Assembly: GCA_029817715.1 (NCBI GenBank) | Contig: JARUPY010000533.1 | Location: 826,001-890,000, forward strand | Direction of reading: 5' to 3' | DNA length: 64,000 bases | From: Melastoma dodecandrum | Lineage: Eukaryota > Streptophyta > Magnoliopsida > Myrtales > Melastomataceae | Part shown: in pieces, positions 25,972 through 37,139 of the stretch | Layout: each line of letters opens with the position of its first letter | Numbering within the stretch: position 1 is the first letter of the stretch | The notes under the pieces: model-generated | Told to the model about the DNA's origin: nothing | What the model saw: only the letters and a program-made list of their open reading frames with translations | Databases searched by the model: none | Program-made: the position numbers and the translations under genes

Positions 25972-27240
25972 CGTGTTCCTATATCCATGTGAGGGAATTT
26001 GGTACTCGATTCTGGGTCAGCTTTCTCGTCACTCGAAAGAAGAAACTTTGGTACACAACGGATACTTTCAAGTTTCACGCGATGTATTGTTGTCGTCATG
26101 ATCATCTAAGCCGAGGGCATTAATATAATCACAATTTCCGCTGATAAGTTCTTATACAAAGGCGTACTTTTGAAGTGGGGGAGTTATCTCTTCTTGATTT
26201 TACAAAGTTCAGATCAGAGTCATTGCTGACGTAGACTTGCTTCATATTCTTTCTTAGGAGACATTTTACCAGAATCCCGTAATGGAGGTGGGAGGGAGTT
26301 GGGATGGGGGTGGGGGCATGGGAATTGCGGCGATAGCACGAGATGATGGCGATGGGGAAGACGGAGACTAATATGGTGAGTAGGAAGAGGAAGACAAGAC
26401 GAGACTGATGATTAGTTCGGCTACAAGACCAACAGGAAGGCGATGTCTGCCGAGTGGAGGAGGCGGAGGAGAAAGAAAGGGGACGTCCATAATTGGCTGG
26501 CCATCGCCATGAAGGTCTCTAAATGATTCTGCAGTGATGTTTTATAAAAGATAACATTTGACTTGGGGGGTAATACAAATGAAAATACATCAGTTTATAG
26601 TTTTCCCAAGAAGCAAAATCTGATGTTGTTATCTCATGGATCAAACATAAGACTTCATATGTTGACTGTTTATCCTCCTGCTTCTGCCCATGTTGATGAT
26701 TGCGCGCAGCAAATTCTCGGCCTGCCTTTTCGCGAGCCAAATGCATTCCGGGCTTCGATCGAACGAACTCGGGTTTCTCCAAAACCTAACTCTGGCTTCT
26801 TTCATGGCGATCTCAAATCAGACCAAGTTTGCCCAAAACTCCTAAGTTACAGCTTCAGTCTCATCTTCACCTTGAAATGAAAAACAAAAGGGAATCAAAA
26901 GAAGCCTTTTGTTTCTGTTCAGTTGGAGCTACGAAACAATTACTTTGAGTGGAGAGGAAGGAAGAATATATGCCAATTGCCATTAGTAGAACAAATCTCA
27001 ATTTTTTAATCACTTCACTTGAGAAAAGTGAATGTTCTTAGCCTTGCAAGTGTTGAATAAATCAACTATGGTTTTGATATTTTGGTTGCTTGATCCAGAG
27101 AGTTTGTCCTGCCACTTCACCTTTAACTTCCCCTCTTTTTAAGGATATTGTCCCCCCCCCCAACAAATTCACACTAACATACTCGCTGTCCGAATCTCTT
27201 CATGCTCTGATCAAGAAGACTCTGTTCTCTCCCTACCAAC
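25972..27240. other. Intergenic region with coding-like relics
   Basis: Read leftward, about 26290-26515 encodes broken hydrophobic and Pro-rich stretches (for example VFLFLLTILVSVFPIAII followed by Pro/His-rich sequence) in shifting frames with stops. This could be another decayed membrane-protein copy. A minus-strand frame at 26519-26782 has no similarity I recognise. A 10-base C run lies at about 27152-27161, shortly before the X8 gene start; the 5' UTR of that gene is probably downstream of it. Confidence 0.4.
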
Positions 27241-28402
27241 ATGGGCAGAGGCAGTACTAGCTTGGAACTTGCCATTCTCTTGCTCCTCCTCCTCCTCCTC
27301 ACTACGTTTTCGAGTAACGATCTGGTCGCATTTTCTTGTTTTTTCTTTCCCGTCCTCGTTTCTTTCACCTGAGCCTGAAATCTGCATTTGTGTTTCGCCT
27401 CAGATGCAACCAGGGCAATCCCCAGTTTCAGACATGGGGAGCAATCTATGATATCGCTCATTCGACAGATGGAGAAGATGAGAGCGGTGAAGAACCTGGA
27501 TTTACTGTCGTCGTCGAATACAGAACCATATGGTGTGAGCTCACCTTTGATGTTGCCACCTTTTGAGTCTTTGCCGCCAATCCCATTGCCCGATACTGGT
27601 CCTCCTTACTGCATTTTTCCACCTTTAACACCTCAGCAGCCTCCTCACATTCCCACCCCATCAACGCCCTATGTCTACCTCCCGCCCATGATCCCGGTTC
27701 AAAACCCGCCTAGTAGTCCCCCCGAGTCGTTCCCGTCTCCAAATCCTCCCAAAACTTTTCCTAGGCCGCCAACTCCGGGAAGTGTTCCTAGCTCCCCAAT
27801 TCCTAGGACGACTCCTATTCCATCGGCTCCTGGAGGTACTCCCTGTCCACCGATTGTGACTACCCCGCCTTTCCATATCCCGAGCCCACCAACATTCTCT
27901 CCCAGTCCACCATCCTATGTCCCGTCTCCTGGCGGAGGGGGAATCGCGCCTCGACCACCGGTATTTCACCCACCAGTTATTTACCCTCGACCAACAGCTC
28001 CCCCGCCTCCGAAGCTTACGCCTAGCGTAGCCCTGTGGTGCGTTGTGAAGCCATCAGTTCCCGACCCAATTGTTCAGGAGGCGATGAACTATGCTTGTGG
28101 ATCGGGTGCCGATTGTTCATCCATACAGCCGGAGGGGCCATGCTTTCAACCCAATACCCTGTTTGCACACGCATCCTATGCATTCAATAGTTATTGGCAG
28201 AGGACTAAAGTTGCTGGAGGCACCTGCTCATTCGGAGGCACGGCAATGCTTGTCACCGTCGATCCCAGTGAGTTCTATTACCAATCTTTGTCAATTATAT
28301 ACCTCGTCAAAAACTGATATTCCAGATGCTGTTCGAAGATCCTCTAACTTCTTCGAATCGCTATATGCAGGCTATGATGGGTGCCATTTTGTCAACTATT
28401 AG
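27241..28402 (+). CDS. Secreted proline-rich protein with C-terminal X8 (CBM43) domain
   Basis: Three coding exons: 27241-27313, 27404-28267 and 28371-28402, giving 322 aa. Exon 1 encodes a signal peptide with a run of eight leucines. A roughly 60-residue linker is followed by about 130 residues very rich in Pro (PPIPLP, PSPPTFSPSPP and similar), a wall-type extensin-like stretch. The X8 domain is C-terminal: WCVVKPSVPD, ACGSGADCSSI, GPCFQPNT, ASYAFNSYWQ, GTCSFGGTAMLVTVDPS and, after the last intron, YDGCHF with the final cysteine. The last exon is needed to complete the domain. X8 domains bind beta-1,3-glucan (callose), so a cell wall or plasmodesmal role is likely. The protein stops three residues after the domain, so there is no GPI-anchor tail, and the Pro-rich part precedes X8 rather than following it as in many callose-binding proteins. 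Confidence 0.88.
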
Positions 28403-29042
28403 AGACAACACGATCTTACTCTCGTCTCGGCCTAAAGACTCTAAGGAGACATGCCAGTAGTCTTCACTTGCCACAATTTTACCGACAATGACTAGAAGGC
28501 TGTAATATTTTCACGAAAGCAAGTTCTTTCTTTTGGGAATCATGTAGCCGAGTTGTGTACTCCTTAAGCAGAGACCGCTTATGAATAGTTGAACACTTGA
28601 AGATTCATGAGAAAGACCCGCCTTGGTCCAAGGGTTGTCGCTGTTAGTGTCGGAACCAGAGAAGATCCTCAACACATCGGAGTGTGAATTTCTCACCATG
28701 TCTAATTTCAAGCGCGCATCTAATCGGCCATACACAGATTAACTCGGTCAGAAGGACAACACCCCGGTAGCACAGTCACTAAAAGCTGCAATGTAACAAG
28801 GCTTGGTTGAAATGAATGTTCCAAGACAAGAGGTAAACACGTCCGAGCAGATATAAAGACTACAACGCAGCGGAGATGGAAATCATGAAGCTAAACATCC
28901 CAGATTTATGAGTTGCAACGATTAAATTTAGTAAAGCTAAACATCTCAGATTTGACCTCGGAAGTAAGGAGTGACCCCCAAGCATAATAACCATGCTATA
29001 AGAGAGTAGATCCTGGGGACCCGGCGATCATTTGATGTAACC
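28403..29042. other. Convergent intergenic region
   Basis: Holds the 3' flanks of the X8 and DnaJ genes. Nothing else recognised; a minus-strand frame at 28511-28735 has no support. Confidence 0.5.
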
Positions 29043-31413
29043 TCACTGTTGCGCACACTGCACCCTCTGGGCACCTCCATGCATGTCCTCATCCTCATCA
29101 TAGGCTTCCTGAGCTTGTTGTGTTTGCTTTCGCCTCATCTCCTCCTCAATGTTGACATCATGTAAGGTGGTCTCTTCACACTCGTCAAGTTCCATGTCGG
29201 TCAGCTGCACAGAGGGTCTAGGAGCCAGCACAGCCTCGAGGGACTTGCACTGTTCTAGGCTGAAAGATTCTGGGAATTCCACGCTGAAATGGATGTAGAG
29301 TTTCCCCTTCATGAATGGCCTCTGATACTGAGGCATGCCTTCATCGTTTATGGCCTTGAATTGATCTGCATGACTTATAAAAGTTAGTTGATACAGCCTT
29401 AAACAGAAACTGAGAGATTAGCACCTGAATCAATCGGTTACCCGGCTTAACAACTTCTCCAGGTTGTGACTTAATGAGCAGCTGCCGGCCATCCAGATGG
29501 TTCAATATGAACTGGAAGCCACACAACGCCTCTGTCAGAGACAGGGTATGTTCAACAAACAGATCATCACCCTTTCGCTTAAACTTTTGATGTTCCTTCT
29601 GTTGTAGCACGAACACAATATCGCCGGTCACCGTGTCGGGCTGCAATAATTAAGGCAAAACGTTCTCAGTATTTAGCATAAACATATAGCCCCAAGATAC
29701 CAGTAGAGATGTGATGCATGAAAACAGAAGTAAAAATAATCTCACCGCTTCATCGGCCTCTCCAGGAAACGTTATCTTTTGTCCATTTTGCATACCCTTC
29801 TCTACTACTACTTCCAGGACCTTTTTGTCTGCAACAACCTTTTCAGCTTTGCACTGCAGGCAACGATCCCTGTCATTAATGGTCTCCCCAGTTCCCTTGC
29901 ATTCATTGCATGGATGCTGCATCTGCTGGATCATGGGACCAAGTTGCCTGATTGTGACCTTCATCCCAGAGCCTTGACAACCAGCACATTTCATTGAAGC
30001 ACCCGATTTGGAACCTTTGCTGCAAGTTATATCATAGCACAAGAAAACAATTTCAGATATGATCATGAGGTCTACAAAGGCAGGATGATAAAAATGGGAA
30101 ACCGTACTAACCCTTTGCATTTGGGACATAGTACATTACGAGAAAGAGACAGTTTCTTGGATGTCCCGTTGTAAAGATCTTCCAGAGAAACTTTTAGAGG
30201 ATGAACCACATCCTCTCCTCTCCTTTGCCGACGCCCTCGGCTGCTACCTCCACCTAAAGAAAAAAACCAGATCAGCAGGTAACACCACATAGTAGGGACG
30301 CCCAAGGTCCATAAACTACGTACCGCCAAACGGGCTACCGCCAAAGAAGGACTGGAAGATGTCAAACGGGTCGTGACCTCCACCGCCCACTCCTTCTTTA
30401 AGGGCATCTTCGCCATACTGATCATAGATCTCACGTTTCTCTGGGTCACTCAGAATTTCATAGGCCTGAGCCAACTCTTTAAACTAAACCATGAAAAATA
30501 TAACATTTAGTTAGGGTAGGAAACACAGTACGATAATATCAATGGCAACTCAATTGTAAATATTCACCATTCTTGTCAAAAAAGAACATTTCTGAAATAA
30601 CCGCATTAACGGGCAATTACGAATACTATTTATATACTAAACATAAATCTCAGGGCAGTCTCTTTGAACGAATTTAACTTCAACATAAGAGATCCAGAAC
30701 AATACCTAACTACATCAGGAAGGATTAAATGGAGCCACTACCAGGGAGGTTCCAATCACTCTTCCAGTAAACTCAAAATATATGAACAAAAATGACCACA
30801 GACGATGTATCCAGAGCATATAATAGCCCTAGAATTTAGAAACGTCAAATTACTCGCCTTTCAACAGCTTCAGTGGGACTAATCTAACGCATCACCACAA
30901 TAATCAGATCAACATCTCTGCACAACCCAGAAATCAACCTGCATACACACCCAAACAATGCCCCCCACAGCCCAGATGTGTCCAGATTCTCAGATAGCCC
31001 TAAGAACGAAATAAAATCCAGTCCAATTACCAGCCCACTCGACAGCTTTTTCGGGAATGATCCCACTCACAATCGCATCCAAAATCAGATCAAAATCTAC
31101 AAACAAATCCAGAAACCAACCCAAAAACAGAACCCCAAGAAACCCAGAAAACCGACCACAGAGAAAACCCAACCACCCAAAACCCAACAAGATCCAGATT
31201 AAAAATCGGGATCGGAAAGGATCCAAACAAAGAAGAGTGAGATTGAGGGTGAGGAGAGACCTTCTCGGGATCGCCGCCCTTGTCGGGGTGGTTCTTGATG
31301 GCAGCTTTGCGGTAAGCCTTCTTGAGGTCATCTTGGGAAGCGCCCTTGGGAACCCCGAGGATATCGTAGTACTTGGTGTTGTCGGACTTCCTGGGCGGCT
31401 GCCTCCCGAACAT
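29043..31413 (-). CDS. Type I DnaJ/Hsp40 co-chaperone, farnesylated (AtJ2/AtJ3 type)
   Basis: Hsp70 co-chaperone of the cytosol. Six coding exons: 31413-31261, 30483-30324, 30253-30112, 30019-29746, 29640-29442 and 29365-29043, giving 416 aa. The start at 31413 gives [20 protein letters not shown]; an ATG two codons upstream is less like the family. The J domain carries HPD (in [10 protein letters not shown]). A Gly/Phe-rich region ([17 protein letters not shown]) follows, then four zinc-binding repeats: [24 protein letters not shown] and a degenerate CLQCKAEK, as is usual in the plant proteins. The C-terminal substrate-binding domain ends in a CaaX box, CAQQ, so the protein should be farnesylated and partly membrane-associated. 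The 31670-31800 region upstream has GGCCCA elements (about 31731 and 31776), compatible with a housekeeping promoter. Confidence 0.96.
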
Positions 31414-33898
31414 CTTCACACACCCCCTCGCCTCCTTCTTCCCCCTGTTTTCCTCGCTTCACCAATCGATCGACCGAACCTTCAAAGGAGAAGACGACAA
31501 AAACCCCATCATCATTACAACCTTAACAAAATAAATAAATAAATAAATAAGGAAATCGAGGGAAGATACAAACCCTCGATCGAAGGGAAAAGGAGGCAGA
31601 GGAAGAGGGCTGGGAGAGTGAAAAGGTGAGAGTTCCGGAGTCCAAAGGGAAGAAGAGGGCATCTCTTCCCCCCCTGGGGTTGGAGATATTTGGACGGTCA
31701 GGATTTGATCTTGGATTCTCAGCCCAATATAGGCCCATTGTTTGTTTTCATGGCCCGGGAGAATGAACCCAAAATATGGCCCAACAACAAATTCAATTTA
31801 AGTCGTAAATACTCCTGTTAAGCCTCTTATTACTCTCTCGAGGACGCCCTGGCCGGGCGACGATGCAATTACAGAGGGGTTTGAGCCAGGTAGTCCCACG
31901 CCTGGTTGGGGCTTGAAGCGGGAGCGAAAGCACAAGGGCAGCCTTGAGGTGGCGAGGACGGTACCAGTATCCGTTCCACAGGTAAAAGCTCCCGGGGTCT
32001 CCCAGAAGTACCGCTTGGAGAGCTGCAGGAGGAGCTCAGAGAAAACCAGGGCCAAATGGTGGTTGTTTTATGGGGTTTCCTCTAGGTGACCGGATGGTTG
32101 TCAGGATGACATCCTCTTCCTCCATTTCAATGTTGAGGAAGAGTTGAAGGTAGTTTTGGGCTGCAGATGCTTCTTATTGTTGATGGTTTGCATAAATTAT
32201 GGTAAAGAATAAAACTAACTTCTCCCTACTCCTGTCAATCAATAAAACTGATTTGTGCCCACTTTTTTTTTTTTAAAAAAAAGAAAACTTTTTTTGGGTC
32301 CTATGCAAAGACAGTTGTTCCAAAGAAATGGCCAGAATAAATACACAGTACTGACCCGAAGCTTAAAGGCGCCTAGCACATGCCGGAAGGCGCTAATGTT
32401 CATAGTTGTGGAGGGACACAAGCAGTAGACTCTTGTGCTGCGTGTGTTCCTGCAAGTCCGGTCTCCGTCAAGCATAAGCATGAAAACGATTGGTGAGCAG
32501 AAAAGAAACGAGTCCACAAGATTTTTCCCCTAAATTGACTTCCACTAACTAACTGATCCTTCGCGTCATTCTTATTTCTCTCTCTGAGGTCAATCATTCT
32601 CAAAAAACAAGCAATGCAAAGCATCGACACTAACATTAATGCGCGTGACCATGGTAGATATGGGGACCCAAAGTAATTCAACCGGCTTTAAGGGAGATCT
32701 CATGAGGAATGAATAAAAAGTGGGACTTTGACATACAGGAGTGAAATTCTCAATCAATATCCTCTTGTCCTATAGATTTCAACAAATCTGCTATAGGGGT
32801 TACGTCTATCTACCGTGCCACTAGTAGTAGAAGACTAGGGCCGCAGAGGATGATTGCTCTAAATATTGCAGCAAACTTCAAAGGGACCAAAAATAATCAC
32901 ATACTTTAACTACCAGCCTGGCTTACAAGGAATAACTTCCATAACAATAGCAGGAACAGTAACACCACGATTTAGTGGGAACGATACTAAAAAAATGGCA
33001 GGGATGCTGGCAGGTCATTGCAGATTGGCTGCCAAGATGGAATCTGTGGCTATTCAGGAAGGTGGTTAGTAACAAGAGTCATGAGCAGACCCATGAAGCA
33101 TCCGCATTCTGTAGTATATTTTATACCATTCTATTCTGAATCCGGACCTTTATTGTTTCCCTGATGATCTACACACCAGCCATTTGCAGCTTCTGGGGAT
33201 TTTGGAGAACTCTGAAAAAGTACCTGTTCCAGCAATTAGAAGGAAAGCACATTTCACAACCGAGACAGAGCGAGATCGGATGCAATTATATAGTCTACGG
33301 CTAAGACACTCACCAAATGCTCTAAATATTTTGAACCAACAGCAGTCTCAGCCATTGCATCAAAACAGAACTGCCCTTCCATGACCCGCGTTCTTGTTCC
33401 CCAACTATTGGCACTGCAGAGACCCCAGGGATTGTAACCATCGGCGGAAAGCCAGCAACCAACTAATTTCACTGTGCTGAGGATATTCATCGGGGAATGT
33501 CATCTTGTAATGTAGAGATCCATTGATCTCTACTTTTCTTGAGATAGGCAAATACACATAAAGCACCAGTTTAGCTGCCATGAACTCTGGCCCCTGGAAC
33601 GCTGCCAGATTGGATGTTAGTCAGCAATAAGAAAGTGGAGTAACGGCCAAAATTCAGGCATCGTGAACAGCAACATATTCAGCAGACAATGGTCAACGAT
33701 AACGACAATAGCCCAACAGAACAACAGTCACTCGACTGCAAAAGCTCTTTCCATAAAAATAATTTTTCTCATAATTTTGCATTTTAGTCGACCTTTCCAT
33801 ATTTGAACTACAGCAACTCCGGCTGTGTCAGTTGTTGAAATTGGAATTTGTGGGCTATCCAAGCAGTTCATAAGAAGTAGATATATTAAAGAACATAC
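31414..33898. other. 2.5-kb region without an assignable gene
   Basis: Right of the DnaJ start are its 5' UTR and promoter. From about 31800 to 33898 the minus strand, where the rest of the VPS60 gene should lie, has no sequence matching the missing VPS60 half. Two stretches look partly coding on the minus strand: 31798-32055 (an open frame rich in Leu, Pro and Gly) and about 33420-33610 (MAAKLVLYVYLPISRK... with FPDEYP, ending in a stop). I recognise neither. A T/A homopolymer block lies at about 32263-32282. Confidence 0.4.
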
Positions 33899-34856
33899 AG
33901 TCGGCTGTGAATCTTTAATATCCTCTGCAGCAAATGCCATCTGCTCGAGTCTAAAAGATCGACCATCCAGGGTATCTCGCTGTCCTTCATACCTGGTTCA
34001 TGACACCATCGACAATATATTGTTTAAAACCAACATAACAATGATTGGAAAGTTCAAGTTGCATTCCTTCATAAATATATAATAATTAGCCAAAGTAACT
34101 TCAGTTACATGCATCCAAACAAATGGCTCGACCTGAAGCAATCAATGGATTAATGGAATACATGCAGCTAGCGAAAGTGAGAAAGATTACAGCTAACAGA
34201 CGATCCAAACTACCCCTGTTATAGGCCTCCAACAAATGTCCAATGATCCAGGGAACAAGAGCATCATTAAACCATATTGATATCAATGTTCCAATAATGC
34301 ACAATGGGCAACCAGTATGAGAATGAGTCAATGAGTCAGGAAATTATCCCGTGTTAAACAGTTAGCTTAACTTCCATAAATCAAGTCCAATATCATCATA
34401 AGAAGAAGCCTTATTACGCTTTCTTTTGCTTGAGAACCCTCGCCGCACGTGCTTTCGCAGCTTCCCTAGCAGGACCAGGTCGCATCCTCCTGATCTGCTC
34501 TCTATGCTTACTCAGCTCGGAGTCGAGCCTCTTGATTTTCTCATCGACCATATCACTTCTCCTGCTTATCTGATCAAACGCAATCACGCACTCATCAAAC
34601 TGGAAAAACAAAACAAGAAAACATCCTTCCGAGCACCGAATTCAGTCAAAACGCACGGATTCCTACTGTTCACATCATCCAATCAAAATCCACCCACTAA
34701 GAAACCAAATCGTTCTCCAAGCGATTTCCACCAACCAGACGCGCACAGCATTCTCCGAAACCCTAACCTTAACCACACGATACTCACCCGATCCGAAGCA
34801 TCGCGTAGGGAAGGAAGCTTTTTCTCCCGATCCTTGACGCCGAATGCCCTAAGCAT
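33899..34856 (-). pseudogene. VPS60: VPS60/CHMP5-like ESCRT-III gene, 3' half not found
   Basis: ESCRT-III accessory protein of the Snf7 family, acting with LIP5 in multivesicular body sorting. Three exons match the family: 34856-34788 (MLRAFGVKDREKK...RDASDR), 34569-34418 (SDMVDEKIKRLDSELSKH, MRPGPAREAAKARAARVLKQKK) and 33992-33899 (YEGQRDTLDGRSF, LEQMAFAAEDIKDSQPT). Phases are compatible (69, 152 and 94 nt), giving 105 codons. The remainder of a normal protein of about 230 aa (the LKSANKELK region, the acidic DDIDEDDL and LDALEADM stretch, the final LQPD) is not found in the next 2.4 kb. If the donor at 33898 is not used, the frame reads on for about 54 unrelated residues and stops near 33730. 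Either the last exons lie beyond a very long intron (the DnaJ gene begins at 31413), or this is a truncated copy. Splice sites of the remaining exons look intact, so decay is recent or the copy is expressed. Confidence 0.75.
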
Positions 34857-35574
34857 CGTTCCCGTCGCCGGCAACCCAACCTGCGACAATCGCCTTCCCA
34901 GTCTCCCGTGGCGGTCAACACGGCTAGTCGACCGCGTACGACTTCCGAGCGCGAGATCACGTGATAATGGGCGAATGACTGAAACCCCCTAGAGAGACTG
35001 TTCAAAAACACCACTGACCGCTTTATAAAGTCGTTCCTCAAATTATTCCATTATTACATTTCAATCCTGAAATTTTTCAATAATATTTATGTAACACCCA
35101 TTTCATATATTATATACGGACAACACAACACCCATCAATGCAAGAATGAAATAAATTTTATAAAAGAAAGCACAAACACAAATATGTTCATCATTGGATT
35201 GTCCTAAACAACATCCTTAATCCCAAGAACCACCTTTCTTGTCCTCTTAATGAAGAATGCGCCGTGTTAACTGGAGATGCTTCTTATATATGCGCCGTGT
35301 TAAACCTTGGTGAATTATTTGTAATTAACCAAATGACTCGATATCAATTAGCTGAAATTAGTTCCAACTCCACGCTTTTGAGTCTTAGTATATATAGATC
35401 GAATAGTGTCCAGTATCAAATTCTAAGTCCAAACTCGAGAAAAACCACACAATATTCCGTCGACATAGTACTGACTGCCCAGACTTTAGAACAAAATCAT
35501 CCGCTTAAGGAACAAAACATTGCAGGAATTAAATCTAAGAACTTCAAATGCTTCCCGAGGCGCCTCACGACTAA
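34857..35574. promoter_or_regulatory. VPS60 upstream region / eS17 3' flank
   Basis: Both flanking genes are on the minus strand, so this is promoter for VPS60 and 3' UTR for eS17. It contains two copies of GCGCCGTGTTAA about 34 bp apart (near 35259 and 35293). No gene seen. Confidence 0.45.
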
Positions 35575-35994
35575 TTAGTACCTCCTGGGTCCACCTCTGC
35601 CAAAACCCTGAGTAGGCATCATGGCCTGTGGCTCAACCTCAACGAGCCCTGGGATCTCGGACATCCCGAGAGCAGCAAGCATATCGAGGGTCTCCTTATC
35701 GACCTTGATCTCGTCAGTTTTGATGGCGGAGACATCGGGCACGAAGTCCATGCGGCGTTCACGCTCTTCCTCCTGGAGCTTCAGGGAGATCCCGCGGACA
35801 GGTCCCTTCTGGATGCGCTTCATCAGGTGGGTGGAGAACCCAGCGATCTTGTTCCGGAGGCGCTTGGAGGGGATGATGGCTACCTCCTCCAGGATCTTCT
35901 TGTTGGTGTGGAAGTCCAGGGTCATTTTCGAGTAGTACCTCTCGATGACCTGGCGAGAGGACTTCTTCACAGTCTTGGTGCGGACTCTTCCCAT
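35575..35994 (-). CDS. RPS17: 40S ribosomal protein eS17
   Basis: Complete intronless coding frame of 139 aa beginning [21 protein letters not shown] and ending [10 protein letters not shown], with the conserved core [20 protein letters not shown] and the acidic C-terminal part seen in plant eS17. Structural component of the small ribosomal subunit. The ATG at 35994 is preceded closely by a likely splice acceptor (around 36010), and a donor CCAAG|GTTC at about 36700 would give a leader intron of about 690 bp, as is common in plant ribosomal protein genes; this intron is inferred. Confidence 0.97.
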   Translation of the reverse strand: MGRVRTKTVKKSSRQVIERYYSKMTLDFHTNKKILEEVAIIPSKRLRNKIAGFSTHLMKRIQKGPVRGISLKLQEEERERRMDFVPDVSAIKTDEIKVDKETLDMLAALGMSEIPGLVEVEPQAMMPTQGFGRGGPRRY

Positions 35995-36779
35995 CTCAAA
36001 AGAGACTACTGTCTCAAGGGAGGAAGATGGGTCAGAAGATTAGAAACCCCAGAAACCTCAAAGCCTCTGTAATGATGGAGGGACATAGCACTTCCAAACA
36101 AATTACACACGGCGAATGACCGACTCGGTCAATTCACAAATAACTCACAGCTGAGAATGGAACTCTAAGGCGGCATGTCGTAGATATACCGACGCAAACC
36201 AGTTTAAGAGATTAGGTGAAACTCACAGAATGTTCAGCTACCCCATACGATTTCAGTAAATGCTAGGAAGAATTATCTACCAAATTGGCTGTCCAAATAA
36301 CTGTCCTATCACAGTCACAAATCCTAACCTATTACTCGCCACAGAAATAATTAACCGGTCCATTCAATTATACAGCAAGCAACATTAAAATCCATGAATT
36401 CGCAGAAAACAAATATGGAATCTCAAGCACAAGTCCTCGGCAAGAAGAAGCATTCTTCCAGTAGATCAAGATCATAATCGGATAACAACAAGGAATCCAG
36501 GAGACTAAACAATTCGATACGAGGAGCATCGAGCGAACACAATCCGCAATGCCACTTCGCTTAAAAAAACCAATTACTCCTCTCCACATCATAACCACGA
36601 AACCACCGGAATCGGCAACGATCAAAAGTGAAATCTCGATAGCAACTTCGACGAAGATCGGTACAAGAAATCATTAAGGGAAGGGCAGAGATGGAAGAAC
36701 CTTGGAGGAGCAGTAACCGGAGTAGGAAGGGAGAGACGGCGCAAGCAGAAGCGACAGAAGCCTTGAAGGAGGAGGGGGG

Positions 36780-36822
36780 GGGGGATCGGTTTAGGGTTTT
36801 TTTGCCATTATATATAAGAACC
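36780..36822 (-). promoter_or_regulatory. Telo-box and TATA box of the eS17 gene
   Basis: On the minus strand a TATA-like run (CTTATATATAA, about 36808-36818) is followed about 10-20 bp downstream by a telo-box AAACCCTAAA (36790-36799). Telo-boxes near the transcription start are characteristic of plant translation-machinery genes. An 11-base G run lies just beyond, at 36774-36784. Confidence 0.65.
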
Positions 36823-37139
36823 GGCGGCGTCGTTCGGGTTGAGCACAATCCGGTCCGGTCCGTTATCCGGCTCGACCACGTCTCCACCCTGCGGTTGACT
36901 GTTTGGTTTTGTCGTGTATTATAAAAATTAAATATTTTTAATTTGTTTAAGTTGATTCCATGATGTGACAACGTTTTAAACTAATCCGAGAATCTTATTT
37001 ATATTCATAAGAACGAAAAGGAAGATGGAATCCTTCAAACTCAGCTACGCGAATCATCAAACCCGTCTCCCACCGTTCTTCGCTCGTTGATCGGAGATAT
37101 TTCTTGCGCCTGATATCTTGAGCCGTCATTCCCCTTCCG

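Noticed and set aside
30884..31260. Several long frames on both strands in the first DnaJ intron
   Set aside because: Located between exons 1 and 2 of DnaJ; composition is low complexity (Pro/Asn/Lys versus Phe/Gly/Leu mirror) and not conserved.
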